This document shows positions 12,195 to 23,923 of a DNA stretch of 64,000 nucleotides, one piece after another. The stretch spans positions 648,306,468 to 648,370,467 of the forward strand of contig NC_081409.1 in assembly GCF_030272615.1 (NCBI RefSeq), written 5' to 3'. Made by a program: the position numbers and the translations under genes. Every line of letters starts with the position of its first letter. The first letter of the stretch is position 1. This stretch comes from Cryptomeria japonica (taxonomy: Eukaryota > Streptophyta > Pinopsida > Cupressales > Cupressaceae). Below the pieces are notes generated by a model. That model did no database searches. It was not told the DNA's origin and saw only the letters and a list, made by a program, of their open reading frames with translations.

Positions 12195-14225
12195 TGTTGT
12201 CCTCATTTTTGTTTTCAAAAATGAAGGACTATTACATAAAATTTTTGTGAAAAAATGAAAATTTTACTCTATGGAATTCTTCTCGAGGTAGAATTTCGAC
12301 TAATCCTTGGACTGGCTTAATCCTCAGTCCATCCTCAAACTACTTTTTGAATTTCATCGCATTCTGGATTCATTTGCTATGTCTTTTGTTCAATTTCAGG
12401 TTTTTTCTCCCTGGCTGCAGGTGGAGCATTTTCCTTGCACTACAAGTTTGAATGATTTCCATTGTTTTGGTCTTTGTAGAGAAATTTTTAGCTAATTACA
12501 AGTGCATTTTATTGAAAAATAAAAAACTTGTAATTTGCTTTTTATTTCCCCCTTGTGCTTTTTGGCTTTTTCAATTAAAATAGGGATTTTTTGGTTAAGT
12601 TACAAGTAAACTTGTAATTCTTTTCTAAAACCCCTACTTTAATGGTTTTTGCTTGTAATGGGGATTTTAAACCCCTATTACATGTGTGCAAGTGAATTAT
12701 AACTTGTTGTAGGGATTTTATTTTCCCTTTACAAGTGATTTTGAACTTGCACATCTCTCTCCAAAACCCGATTTTGCCTAGGAATGAGAAAAATGACATT
12801 TAAAACTTGCTATTTGGTCCAAAAAATCAGATTTTGCCTATAAAGTGCATTTTTGAGGATTTTAAACATGTAATTGCATTTTAAAAACCCGATTTTTGCC
12901 TTATTGATGAAAAAGTGCAATTTTAAACTTGTTATTTCCTCCAAAAAACCTGATTTTCAATAATACATGCAAATTTGAACTTGCTATTTCCTCCAAAAAA
13001 ACCTGACCAGCAAGGAGAAACGTTTTTGTTGAAGATTTCAAGCAAATTTTTGTGGAGATTTTCTAGGAAGGAGAGGCATTTGGGATTCTTCCCTATTATT
13101 ATGGATTTGCAAACATCTTTCACGCCATTTGGGGGTTTTAGATTGTTGTTTTTTCTCCTTCAAAACCTGCCACATGATTCCTTCAACCCACTTTTTGAGG
13201 GATTTTTACTCCAGGAAGTAGCAATCTCCCAAGTCATTTTTGCATCTCTTGTTTACGCGTTGGAGTTAGAGGGAGATTTGGCCACTTTCCATGCCATTTC
13301 CCTTGGATTTTCTGCCACGTTTTTATACAAATGGTGTTTTTGTAAAAATGTGGCAAGGGTTTGGCATTGTGGATTGTCTTTATTTATTGGATTGTCTTCT
13401 TCATTCCAAGATTGTTGCATCTTTTGGAGAGGCATTTTAAGTTTGAAACAAGGTACGATTCCTTTTCTTTTCTTGTTGCATTTTCTTATTTTCTTGTTTT
13501 CTTAGGTTTTCCTTTCTAGTTGAAAATTTGTAAATATGTTGTTCTTGCCCCAAAAATCAGTTTTGTGAGAGAATTTTACCCCCTTGATATGCAATTTTTG
13601 GATTGCATCGTTCTTCCCCATTTTCCCTCTTTACTTGTATTTGGGATTTTAAATCTCAATTACAAGTTGGCTCGAAATCTTTGTTCTTCCCTTACGGTTA
13701 AAGAATTTAACCATTTTTGGTTAAAATTCCAAGTTGAAAAGATGTGAAATACCCTTCCTTTCAAAATCAGGTTTTAACAACCCGATTACATGTTGAAAAT
13801 TTCTTCCCATTTTCATGAAAATGACATTCCCGGATTTTCCCATTTTTATCCATTCATGTCACCCATATCCGTACTTTCCATTTTCGTCATTTTCCGCAAG
13901 TCTAATTCTCATTTTCCATCCATTTCTCCATTTGCAAATTTACAAGTTTACTTGCATTCGGGTTTTAAAAATCCGATTGCATGTATGCCCTTTCCAACTT
14001 GTATAGTTGCGAAAATTTCCCCAAGATCCTAAATTGGTCAAAGTCAAGATTCACTCATTTCCATTTATTTCCCCTCTTTCTCTCACAAAGTCAACAAGTT
14101 CAAGAGTCGAAGTTTTTCCCATTTGAAGAAGGAAAAATGTTATTTGCAGCTGAATATGTCTTCATCACAGTTTTCCAGGTTGTCCGTCAATATCAGATTT
14201 GCCGTCATCTCCAATTCCAAAAAAG
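12195..14225 (+). other. insertion D 5' region, T-rich with degenerate repeats
   Basis: The first 40 bases can fold: GTCCTCATTTTTG (12198) pairs with CAAAAATGAAGGAC, with one bulge. From about 12590 to 13015, phrases such as AACTTGCTATTTCCTCC, AAAACCCGATTTTGCC and CCCTATTACA recur at roughly 50-120 base spacing, forming a degenerate tandem region. Open frames here (for example 12975-13505, rich in Phe and Leu) look like products of T-rich sequence; I do not call them genes. Confidence 0.5.
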
Positions 14226-17200
14226 ATGAAGTACAAATATGACAAGTACCAAAACGAAGTTGTGCCTTCCCGAATTTCCTCTCCTTTGGATCGTATCAGA
14301 GATATAGAGATAGGGCATGTAGATATGTCAAAATTTGTCAAGAGGGTTGATGATCCACAAGATAGCAATATGTAGCAGCTGTTGGACAACCATATCCATC
14401 ACGCATCTTCTCTCCCGATGGCTGCCCTAGAACTTGAATTTGTTCTCGCTTGTGCCCATCACTTTGACAAGGAGACAAGAATCATTAAAAATGATGATGT
14501 CGAAGCAATAATCCACCTTGATGCAGACACAATTGAGAAGGTCTTCAGAATACCTCCTGCACCTATTTACATGGAAATCTCCAAAGAGAGTGCAACTGAG
14601 TATTATGTGAAAAGGGAAAAAGACTGTAAATGACATATCAATAGGTGGATCCATGAGCCTCGAGCCGCCTTCTCAAGGCGGGCTAAATTGTACCGTTGTG
14701 ACTTCAAATGAGAAATAGGAGACATCATAACCTTCCTCAGCAGGATAATGGGCCTTGAACATTCTAATGTTTTTGAGCCCTAGATGTATCAGTTCATCAT
14801 GTTTATAAGGCAGCCCCATCATATATCATGGGGAGAAGTCATCAACGATGCTTTGTGTGAACAACTTTCAGTAGTCTCTTCTACCATGACTTTCTACATG
14901 AACTCATATTTGGTGTACTTGGTAGCATCACTTAGACATTTTCCAGGTCTTTCTACCAAGGGTGATCGCTCGCTTATACCAGTTTGGGAATATTATGATC
15001 AGTTGCCTTTGAGACCCAACAAATTGTATTTCAGAAGAGTCCAAGATGCATTCTTTGGTTACTTCATGTGTCAATTTGATAGATCTTTGAAGAACAAAAG
15101 GGTATCAGATGACGCATGGGAAAGGGTGAGTGAGTATGGATGCTTGTTTCTAAAGTTCCTGACCTTCACCTATATGAGAATTGGAAGCTATAGTGCTTAG
15201 CCATACATGCTTCCTAGATACCCAACTGATAAGATCATTCTTATGGATTTGGGAAGACAAATCATGGTTGTCCACACTCATCAGTCTGCCAGACATAAGG
15301 TTGAAATGGGGATCTCTACAACAAACCCATTAAAAATTGGCCAGTATTCTCTTGTCACATCCGTTAAAGCCAAGGCGATGGAGACCAATATGCAGGAAAT
15401 TAAGCTCAAAAAGTTTAAGTCTAGAGCTGATTTTGATCACCGGGGTATGAAGGAGAAGATCAAAAAATCCTTTGTGCATATGCATCACATTGAGGATAAT
15501 ATCTGGGTAGATCTCTGCATAGAGGTCGAGGTTTTGAAGATGGATTACTGCAGGCTCACTGTTGAGCAGGTTGTTGATTTGAACTTGGTGGACATTCCAC
15601 AAGGGATGATTGATGATGGGCACGTACTTGATCCTAAATATATTTCACGAAGGGTTGAGGAAGCTCCACTTCCTTTAATCCAATGGTCACACAAGGAGTG
15701 CATATCCATTCTTGAGAGATTTCAGCCTATCTTGGCTAACACCAATGCTTTGCTGAAAAGTAATGTTAAACTCATAAAAATCAAGATTGGCAAAGAAGAT
15801 GATTCTATGGGGCCTCTTGGACGTAAGTCTAAGATTCAAGTTGACAACAAGGAAGGTGCATCATCTTCAGGCACAAGGATCAAATTGCGAGTTAGTCGAG
15901 GAGTAGTGCTTCCTCCTAAGAAGGTGACAGTTTGTCAAAAGGAAAAGTCAGGGTTTCATGTTTAGGTGATCGATCTTGACAATCCATAAGAAGGGTAGCA
16001 ATCTGATGATGCTCCCAAGTCTCCAGCATCGGACTCACCTCATGACATTATTCCCCCAATTTTTATTGAGATGCCCCTTTCTCCTGCTGACTTGCTTGTG
16101 GATGAATCTCTTCAGAATGTCATTCCTATTTCAGCATATGAGCCAGCTCCTGATCATCAACAAGAGAATGCACAGGAAGTCCTTGAAGATACTCCTGCTT
16201 GTATCCAGCTATCAGAAATTGATACCTCCACTTCTAATTTTGAAGAATTCATGAGGAAATCTTCATGCCCATTGGTTATTGAGAAAACCGTGGTCACATC
16301 CAAACAAATATTCCTCCCAGGATGACCACGGTTATTCAAACAAAAACTGCTTCTCCTTTGCCTACAGCTGCTACTGAAGGAGAGTTGATGGCTTTACCTA
16401 CATGGCTTAGTTCTTTTACTCCAAAGAGGAAGAAGCAAGAAATCTCACCCGATGCCTTTGATTATCAACAACTAAAACAGTCTAGAGCCAAGGTTGCTAA
16501 AAGGGCCAAGACTATCTCTAGAGTAACTGTTGACAGTAACAAGATGAAGCTAGCTGAAATTGTTGAACCCATTGCAGATAAGCCACTTGAAGAAATGTCA
16601 GCTGCTGATTACAAAGTTACAAGAATAGTATTGAGTAAGAAAATGCATGAGGTGATTAAACATGATGCTTAGTTTTCTGTAGCTTCATTGGTACAATGGT
16701 GTGATGAACTTCTAGCAAAGAAAAACAAGCTAGAAGACGAAAACCGACAACTTATGGCAGTTGTTCATAAAATCACAACACCTACTACTGAAGGGAGCAA
16801 CTCCATAAGTTTCCAACAATCAATTCATGGAGTGGAAAGGGCTGCTCAGAAGGTACAAGAATTGGATTCCTGGGTTGATCAACTTCATGATCTATGTGCA
16901 CAAGTGATGAAAGACATTTTTCAAAAGATGTCTAAGTTGGAAACCATTGAAGAGAAACTGGATTAGACCTCCGATACTTTCAAAAAGAATCTGGAAAGTG
17001 TTGAAGATAGTTTGACAATCTAGCGTACCATGCCTCAACAACAGTTGAGTGTTCTACAGGAGTATGCCATCATCTCTTCTAGGGTCATGTACTTGGAATT
17101 TGAAGAGCTTCTCAAAAATAAGGCCCTTGTTCTTAAATCACTCATTGAGGAGATTGGTGATACAATGAGATTACGGGGTGAAGTTTTCCAAGATATTGTC

Positions 17201-17536
17201 TCTCATTGTGAAAAGGCCTCTTACAACATACTAAGTTGGGATGGAGAGTTGATTCCAGAAGAAGAAGTTCTTGTTCATTTACTAATGAGGATACATAATG
17301 AATGAAGGAGCAAACAATTCTTGACCGCTTCAATTCAAATATTGATGAAACACTAAATATTTTTGCATGAAATTCAGTCCATCCTGGATAAAAATAGCTC
17401 TGCACTCCTCTGATGTCATGATACTATTGTGAAGACCATGGCTATTGCCAAGAACACCCATGAACCGGATCCCGATGAACTACAAATGATAATCTAGAAA
17501 TTTGAAGGATTTGTGTCTTCACGTGCTACAGCTTAA
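14226..17536 (+). pseudogene. insertion D large ORF, unknown protein of about 1,100 codons
   Basis: An ATG at 14226 opens one frame that carries through to about 16320 and then shifts by one frameshift into a second frame ending at a TAA at 17534-17536. About ten in-frame stops interrupt it, but the frame persists, showing long past coding. Segments in order: a Pro/Ser/Lys-rich start; an N-terminal domain with FVLACAHHFD, DVEAIIHLD and KVFRIPPAPIYMEI (14430-14580); an aromatic-rich domain with RQPHHISWGEVINDAL and WEYYDQLPLRPNKLYFRRVQ (14800-15060); a domain with DLGRQIMVVHTHQSARHK (15250-15300) and WVDLCIEVEVLKMDYCRLT (15510-15560); a Ser/Pro-rich linker (15850-16320); and a coiled-coil C-terminus (16690-17300). 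No reverse transcriptase, integrase, protease, transposase or knuckle is seen. The IPPAP-type motif loosely recalls domains annotated as plant transposon-associated; I am unsure of this. Confidence 0.6.
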
Positions 17537-18643
17537 CTATTTTTCAACACTTAGTTGTATTTTTCCACATTTGTAATCTTTAGTTGTAGTTTTTCTTTTA
17601 ACAAGTTACATGTAAAAGTCTTTTTGTAAAATGCAAGTTAACTCATTACTTGCACTTTTGTAATTACATGTAAAGCAACTACAAGTTGTGTTCAATTAGG
17701 ACTGTAGTTGGAATAAGTCTTAGTTAATTATTGAAGTCTTAGTTATTTATTAAATAAGTCTTGATAGTTGAGAGAATCTCTCAAGTTAGTTAGGATCCTC
17801 CCACATTTTTCTCAAGGCTCCTCTTCTATAAATACTTGAGGGGTTTATTGTAATCTTGATCTTTTGGAAAGCAAGCAAAAAACTTTGTCAAATTTACAGC
17901 AAAGAAGTCTTTGAGTTTTCATATGTAAATTCAAGAATTGAAAGGAATAGAAGGAAAATTTTCAAGCTTTGAGTCTTTGTGCTACATACTTGAGTTTGTG
18001 TTCTATATTATCTTTCTTGCAAGTGTTTTTTTAAGAGCTTAATCACACCTGATTTGGAGTCTTTGTGCTGCAAGTAGTTGAGGTTAATATAAATTAAAAT
18101 AAATATTTTATTGAGAGAAGCTATAAGTCTTTGTGATTTCACTTGTTCTTAGGAGAATTTAGGAGTAGATTTTGTGAGAAATAGCTGTAAGTCTTTGAGC
18201 TTATACTACTTCCCATGGTTTAACTAGAAAAAAATGAGATATTCCAGTCTTTGAGCTGTTATACTTTGTTCTTTATAGCATTAGTATAGAAAAGGGTAGA
18301 TAGGACTTCATATAATCAAGTCTTTGAGCTTGATATTGTTGTCTCATCCCGAAGGAAGTGATAGAAGTCTTTGAGCTTTCAAGAAACTTCATTTCCTTTC
18401 TCTCATTTCATTATGAAAGTGGTTACTGCTATTTATATCAAATCGCTATCCTTTTCTATAAAGAGAAAAGAATATTGTTTTTCTTGAAAGAAGAAGAAAG
18501 ATTGTTGTCCCATCCCATTTTATTTTCAAAGTTATAGTTAGATAGGGGGAGCCTTCCCTTAGTTAGGAGAGTTTTACTCACACGCTGTGGTTGAAACCAA
18601 AATTTTGTATATTTCCCCAAGTGTACAAAATTTTCAACCAACA
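17537..18643 (+). promoter_or_regulatory. insertion D 3' tail: LTR-like promoter region and repeated motif
   Basis: TATAAATA at 17827-17834 follows a CTCC/CTCTT context like an LTR promoter. Downstream, the phrase AGTCTTTG(A/T)G(C) occurs eight times, starting near 17906, 17972, 18058, 18126, 18190, 18246, 18319 and 18366. The extreme end has an inverted repeat: AAAATTTTGTA (about 18601) pairs perfectly with TACAAAATTTT (about 18624-18634). As a whole it looks like the U3-R-U5 of an LTR, but no second copy is seen at the 5' end. Confidence 0.45.
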
Positions 18644-18648
18644 AGTTG

Positions 18649-19648
18649 GTTTTGGTCTGGTGATTGGATTCTACCCTGCTTTCTTAGAAGATTGGTTTTT
18701 GGTTCTGACGAGGGTTTCACCGACAGAGCTTTTGATGGAGATCTTTCATGAATTGCATAAGTGGTGTTGGTGCAACTTTTGATGGAGTTTTAGGATGTTG
18801 TTGGTGATCATGTTCGAGACTTGGCATTTGGAGATCATTGTTGAACTGTGTGGACCTATACTTGGTCCCGGTTGATCTAGGTTATGGACCGACATTAATG
18901 TAACGTATGGATAGGACCTATTGATGTATTTCCGGGATGTCTTATGTGTTGATATTACTTGTTTGGTCTAAGGCAGACATGGTTTGTAATTATGTAATTG
19001 GTTTATTGTCTGGTGGCCGACCTGATTGTTTATGGTCGAGGGTTTTTATAAATAGATGTAAGATCTCATTGTAGATCATCATGGTTAATATAAGAGGTCA
19101 TGGTCAAAGAATTTAATGTGTGAATAATGTAATATCATTCAAGCAGAGGAGTTGGTCGATCATTGGAGATCAAATTGGGTTTATGTAAGAGGATTTAGTC
19201 CTTTGGTATTGAGCTTAACCGGAACTGTACTCAGGCATAGGAGATGCTATCTTTTGCACTTCAACACTTATCTGGATTGTAGTCTAGATTTGTATGTAGT
19301 TGGTGAGACTCCTTCTATGATGGGCAGTGTGCTCTAGGTTGTTGGCATTCCTGCAAGTGCAGGCCCCTTCGTTGTAATTCACATATGCAAAAGTATTATC
19401 TGACTGTGGGTAGCCTTCCCATCGTGGTTTTTACCTTTACTGAGTTTTCCACATACAAATCTTGGTGTCATATGGATGATATTTATTCTGTAATTATTGG
19501 TTATTCTTAATTGGTTTATTTTCTATTTTGGTATTAATGTTTTGGTTTCCATTATTAAAGTTTTAATTGCTAATGCTTCCAGTAATCTATGACAACTGAT
19601 TCACCTCCCCCCTCTCAGTTGTCTTCCGGTTATCTAAACTGTCTAACA
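18649..19648 (+). repeat. copia H 5' LTR, second part
   Basis: This resumes the LTR after D's second AGTTG copy and matches the 3' LTR from about 24509 to 25517. It ends with a C run (CACCTCCCCCCTCTCAG near 19598-19615) and CTAACA, directly before the primer site. Open frames in both LTR copies (for example 19152-19337) are not genes. Confidence 0.88.
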
Positions 19649-19650
19649 AT

Positions 19651-19662
19651 TGGTATCAGAGT
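19651..19662 (+). other. primer-binding site of copia H
   Basis: TGGTATCAGAGT lies two bases after the 5' LTR and differs from the standard initiator-Met-tRNA site (ending GC) only at its last base. Confidence 0.85.
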
Positions 19663-19706
19663 TGTGGTCCTCTCTACAGAAAGCTTAACCGCTTGAGGAA
19701 GATCCT

Positions 19707-20693
19707 ATGGCAACTAGCGGTTCAAGTTCATCCAGTTCTTGTGGAGCTATATTTCAAAGGGATATACCGAGGCTTGAAGGAACAAACTATACAGTATGGA
19801 AGATTCAAATGGAGACTCATTTGAGATGTCTTGTCAAGGAGATTTGGGAGATCACACAGAATGGTGTCACACCCTTTAATCCGGGATTTGACAATCCTCC
19901 TCCGGTAAACCTGGATAAGGAGCTTGAGAATGATTGTAGAGAAAGAGAACCCCTCTTGTGTGCATTTTCTGATCAACAAATAATGAGATTAACAGACCAA
20001 TCATCTAGAAAGGTTATATGGGAGAAGTTGCAGACTCTTAATGAATGTGACCCTATAGTGAAGATTGCTAAACTTGATGGTTACCGGGTGAGATATGAAA
20101 ACTTGAAGATGGAAGAAGATAAAAGGATTACTACGCTCATGGAAATGGTAAATGAGATTGCTATGGGAATTCAATATTGTGGTGAAACTTTGAGCGAAGA
20201 TGAAATTGTTTCTAAAGTCCTGAGAGCCCTACCACCAGATTACAAAATGAAAGCCACTACTATTAATGAGTTAAGAATAATGGTTAATACATCTGTCAAC
20301 AAAGATACTTTGGTTGGGAAACCATCTACTTTTGAGCTTGAGGAATTTGGACCTTTTGGAGCTGTGAAGACTAAACTTGCTTTTCATGCATCTACATCTA
20401 CAATCGGTAAGCAAGACTGGAAAGCTTTATATCCAAAAGAATTAGAAGATATGAAGAGAGAAGATGATGAGTTTGAGAAACTTGAAGCACTATTTGCTAG
20501 AAGAGTACCAAAAGGACCGGTAGGAAGTAAGTATGAATGAAAAGCACATTTTAAATGTTTTGCATATAATAAGATTGGTCATTTTGCATCTAGATGTCTT
20601 GAAAGAAATTCAAGATTTAAAGAAAGAGTTAGAAGATCATTTAAGCCTAACCTTGGATATTAAAACAAGTATAGATTCAAGAAAAACAAAGAC
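19707..20693 (+). pseudogene. gag: copia H gag
   Basis: The ATG at 19707 lies 45 bases after the primer site and starts a frame that is open to a TGA at 20538. It holds the copia Gag domain, with FQRDIPRLEGTNYTVWKIQM near the start and a following region of the UBN2 type (SSRKVIWEKL, LMEMVNEIAMGIQ, LRALPPDYK). Past the stop, the same frame has a decayed knuckle, CFAYNKIGHFASRC (20556-20597), whose second Cys is now Tyr, then Arg/Lys-rich sequence. Gag forms the particle and packages RNA. Stops at 20538 and near 20661 prevent a full product. Confidence 0.8.
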
Positions 20694-21095
20694 AAATCAT
20701 GCTACATAGCAGATGAGGAAGGCATTACTGATTCAGATGATGAACCGACATAAGACTCTACTAGTGGAACCAACAATGTGAAGGAATGGGTGTTCCTGGC
20801 TATCAAGGAAGATGATCCGGCACTGGAAGAGAATGTACCTGAGGAGAAGGCACTTGCTGCTAAAATTGAGCACAAGGATGAATGGGTAATTGACAATGGT
20901 TGTTCACATCATATGACTGGAGATAAAGGGAAGTTTCTATCTTTGCAAGAATTTGATTGTGGACTAGTTAGATTTGGAGATGACAAGACATGTATGATTA
21001 AAGGAAAAGGAACTATATCATTGGATGGTAAGAACAATACTGACAATGTTTATTATGTTGAAGGTTTGAAGCATAATCTTTTGAGTGTAGGATAA
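20694..21095 (+). pseudogene. copia H protease region
   Basis: The aspartic protease site reads WVIDNGCSHHMTGD (catalytic Asp codon near 20892). The usual DSG is DNG here, so the Ser is lost. The following VRFGDDKTCMIKGKGTI and GLKHNLLSVG are the normal copia protease C-terminal region. It is in the same frame as gag, with a TAA at 20751 region and another (Gln to stop in type) at 21093-21095. The enzyme would have cut the Gag-Pol polyprotein inside the particle. Confidence 0.75.
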
Positions 21096-22278
21096 TTGGT
21101 AGATAAAGGATTTCAATTACAGTTCAAGGATGGAAAATGCAAAATCATTAACAGATCTGGCTTGGAGATTGCAACCGATACACAAACAAAAGGTAACATA
21201 TTTCATTTAAAATCTGGTGAGAAGATATGTTTGATTACACAAATTGATGATAGTTGGCTATGGCATAAAAGGCCTCGTCATGTGAATTTTGATTGCATTG
21301 TGAAGATCAGTTCAACTAAGGCAGTTAGGGATATTCCTAAGATTATGAAGCCCTATAATCCAATATGTAAAGAATATCAAATGGGTCAATAGGTCAGAAC
21401 CTCTTTTATTAGTATACAAGACAAATCAAATCATGTTCTTGATCTTATTCATACTGATTTATGTGGCCCTGCTAAGTTTTCATGGTGATAGATATTTCAT
21501 GCTAATCATTGATGATTATTCTAGAATGATGTGGGTTACTTTTTTGAGAGAAAAATCTGAAGCATTTAAAAAGTTGAAAATCTTTAAGGCTAAAGTTGAA
21601 ACTGAGATAGGATTGAAGATTAAATGTTTGAGATCAGATCATGGTGGAGAATTCACATCTGGTTAGTTTACTAACTTTTGTGACAAGCATGGTATAAGAA
21701 GACAATTTTTTGCTCCCTGGACACCTCAACAGAATGGAGTTGTGGAAAGATAAAAAAAAACTATCTTGGATGCTGTTAGAACAATGATGATGGAAGCTAA
21801 TCTACCTCATATCTACTGGAGAGAAGCAGTAAGTACAATGGTTAATACATTCAACAGATTACATATCAAAGGAGGAACCAATAAGACACCTTATGAATTA
21901 TGGCTTGGAAATACACCTACAATTAAGTATTTCAGAATTTTTGGTAGTAAATGTTATATCAGGAGAGATGATACTATTGGGAAATTTGATCCTAGAAGTG
22001 ATGAAGGAAGATTTCTTGATTATTCTAATGAAAGCAAAGCATATAGATGTTATAACAAGAGATTACATATAATTGTGGAGAGTGCTAATGTCAAAGTAGA
22101 TGAGCTGAACAAAAGTCAAATCAAAGTTTATGAGAAGGAACTGACAGTGAAAATGATTATATCTAAACCAGTAGCACCTTTGCTGGAACAGACAGTTGAA
22201 CCAGTTACTCCGGCAACATCAGAGAATTCTACAGCAACTGAAGAACAGGGAAGAGGAATAGAGAGTCAGAAGACTTAG
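21096..22278 (+). pseudogene. copia H integrase
   Basis: The zinc-binding part reads WLWHKRPRH and CKEYQMGQ; the last Cys of HHCC is Tyr. The catalytic core shows HTDLCGP (near 21454), IIDDYSRMMWVTFL, CLRSDHGGEF and PQQNGVVER, that is the D, D and E residues in order. A frameshift near 21480 moves from one frame to the next. Stops at 21390, 21664 and 21751 follow. TPYELWLGNTPTIKYFRIFG (about 21880-21940) is the conserved copia segment after the core. The tail (22090-22278) is a variable linker to reverse transcriptase. Confidence 0.8.
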
Positions 22279-22282
22279 GTAT

Positions 22283-23338
22283 GTGAGACTGATTCATTCT
22301 GCAGATCAAATCATTGGGGATGAGAACAATGGAGTGATGACAAGAAGAAGACTGACAACTAATGAGGTATTTTTAATTTCACAAGTTGAACCGGTATTAG
22401 TAATTGAGGCATGTAAAGATGAATTTTGGTTAAAAGCTATGGAAGAAGAATTAGATCAGATTGAGAAAAATAACACATGGACTTTGGTTCCCCGGCCTAA
22501 AAATAAAAATGTTATTGGAACTAAATGGGTTTTTCGGAATAAATTGAATGAGGATGGTCAAGTTATTATAAACAAGGCTAGATTGGTTTGTAAAGGATAT
22601 TCTCAGAAGGAAGGAATTGATTATGGAGAGACTTTTGTACCAGTAGCTAGGATTGAAGCTGTAAGATTATTTGTTGCCTATGTTGCTTATAAAAACCACA
22701 AGGTTTATCAAATGGATATTAAATGTGCATTTTTTAATGGGAATCTTAATGAAGAAGTTTATATTGAGCAACCTGATGGTTTTTCAATATCAAATGATAC
22801 TGATATGGTTTGCAGGTTAAGGAAAGCTTTATATGGATTGAAACAAGCACCTAGAGCTTAGTATGCAAGTTTGGATAAATATCTTTTGAAGATTGGTTTT
22901 ACTAAGGGCAGTGCTAACAGTAATTTATATTATAAAATCATTGATGATGATATACTAGTTTTTGAAGTAGTTGTTGATGACATTGTTTTTGGAGGTGAAG
23001 ATAAATTATCCATAGAATTTTCTAAGAATATAGAGAAACAATTTGAGATGTCTATGATTGGTGAGATGAATTTTTTCTTAGGTTTGCAGATTACTCAAAC
23101 TGACAAAGACATTTTTATCTATCAAACTAAATATGGTAAGGAATTGTTGAAGAAATTTGGTATGGGAGATTCTAAACCAGTAAGTACACCTATGGTTACA
23201 AGTGAGAAATTGACAAAAAAAGATGTTTCTACATCGGTAAATCCTACAAGATACAAATCTATGATTGGAGGTCTGCTTTATTTGAATCAGACTAGGCCTA
23301 ACATTATGACTGTTGTTTGTCTTGTTTCAAGATTTTAG
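22283..23338 (+). pseudogene. copia H reverse transcriptase
   Basis: Copia blocks are in order: [54 protein letters not shown] (22707-22740), [15 protein letters not shown], then the catalytic box VVVDDIVFGG (22970-22990), where the usual YVDD is VVDD. GLLYLNQTRPNI and VSRF close the domain. A TAG at 22859-22861 stands where a Trp codon is normal. The frame differs from integrase, so a frameshift lies near 22278. Copia pol order INT before RT is what separates this from the gypsy elements E and F. Confidence 0.85.
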
Positions 23339-23923
23339 AGTGATCCTAGAGAAAATAATGAGATGGCGGTGAAAAGGATTTTTAGATACTTGCAAGGTAC
23401 ATCAGAATATGGATTATGGTATCCTAAGGATGATAACTTTACTTTATGTGCATATACAGATGCTGATTGGGCTGGAGATGTTGATGATCAGAAAAGTACT
23501 TCCGGCAGAGCTTTCTTTCTTGGAAAGAAGTTGGTTTCATGGCTCAGTAAGAAACAATCATGTACTTCTTTATCTACTATTGAAGCTAAGTATATTGTTG
23601 ATTCTACTAATTGTACACAAGTTTTATGGATGAAGTAAATGTTGAAGGATATAAAGGTGGATTGTGATGCATCAATAGTTATTCACTGTGATAACTCTGT
23701 TGCTATTGATATATCTAAGAATCTGGTATTTCATTCTAAGACAAAGCACATATCTATCAAGTATATCTCTTTGAAGGAGAAGGTGGAAGCAAAACAAGTT
23801 AATCTGGTTTATGTGAACACTAAAGAACAAATTGCAGATATTTTCAATAAACCTTTATCCACGGAATCATTTGAGTACCTAAGAGACAGATTGGGGGTTT
23901 CTGCCCCTCCGGTAGAGACTTGA
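23339..23923 (+). pseudogene. copia H RNase H
   Basis: AVKRIFRYLQGTSEYGLWY, the catalytic-site segment YTDADWAGDVDDQKSTSGRA (about 23455-23510), SWLSKKQSCTSLSTIEAKYI and CDNSVAIDISKN, HSKTKHISIKY, the connection to the end of copia Pol, are all present. A TAA at 23636-23638 splits it; Gln is usual there. The polyprotein ends ...APPVET with a stop at 23921-23923. Confidence 0.85.

Larger units (their letters stand above)
12195..18643 (+). mobile_element. insertion D: 6.45-kb unit with exact TSD, large unknown ORF, no pol
   Basis: AGTTG flanks the unit at 12190-12194 and 18644-18648. The intact 3' LTR of H has the empty site with a single AGTTG (about 24504), so both borders are fixed. The ends are TGTTGTCC and CAACCAACA, that is TG...CA as for integrase products. 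The interior has a 2-kb T-rich 5' part, a 3.3-kb decayed ORF and a 1.1-kb tail with a TATA box. I cannot find the tail sequence at the 5' end or the 5' sequence in the tail, so normal LTRs are not visible. It is younger than H. It could be a chimeric or template-switched LTR element, or an element class I do not recognise. Confidence 0.75.

Noticed and set aside
12975-13505. 176-codon Phe/Leu-rich open frame as a membrane protein gene
   Set aside because: T-rich repeated sequence gives this composition by chance; no conserved domain or related copy is seen.
17900-18385. AGTCTTTGAGC repeats as a CRISPR-like array
   Set aside because: The repeats are short, the spacing is irregular, and the setting is a plant transposable element.
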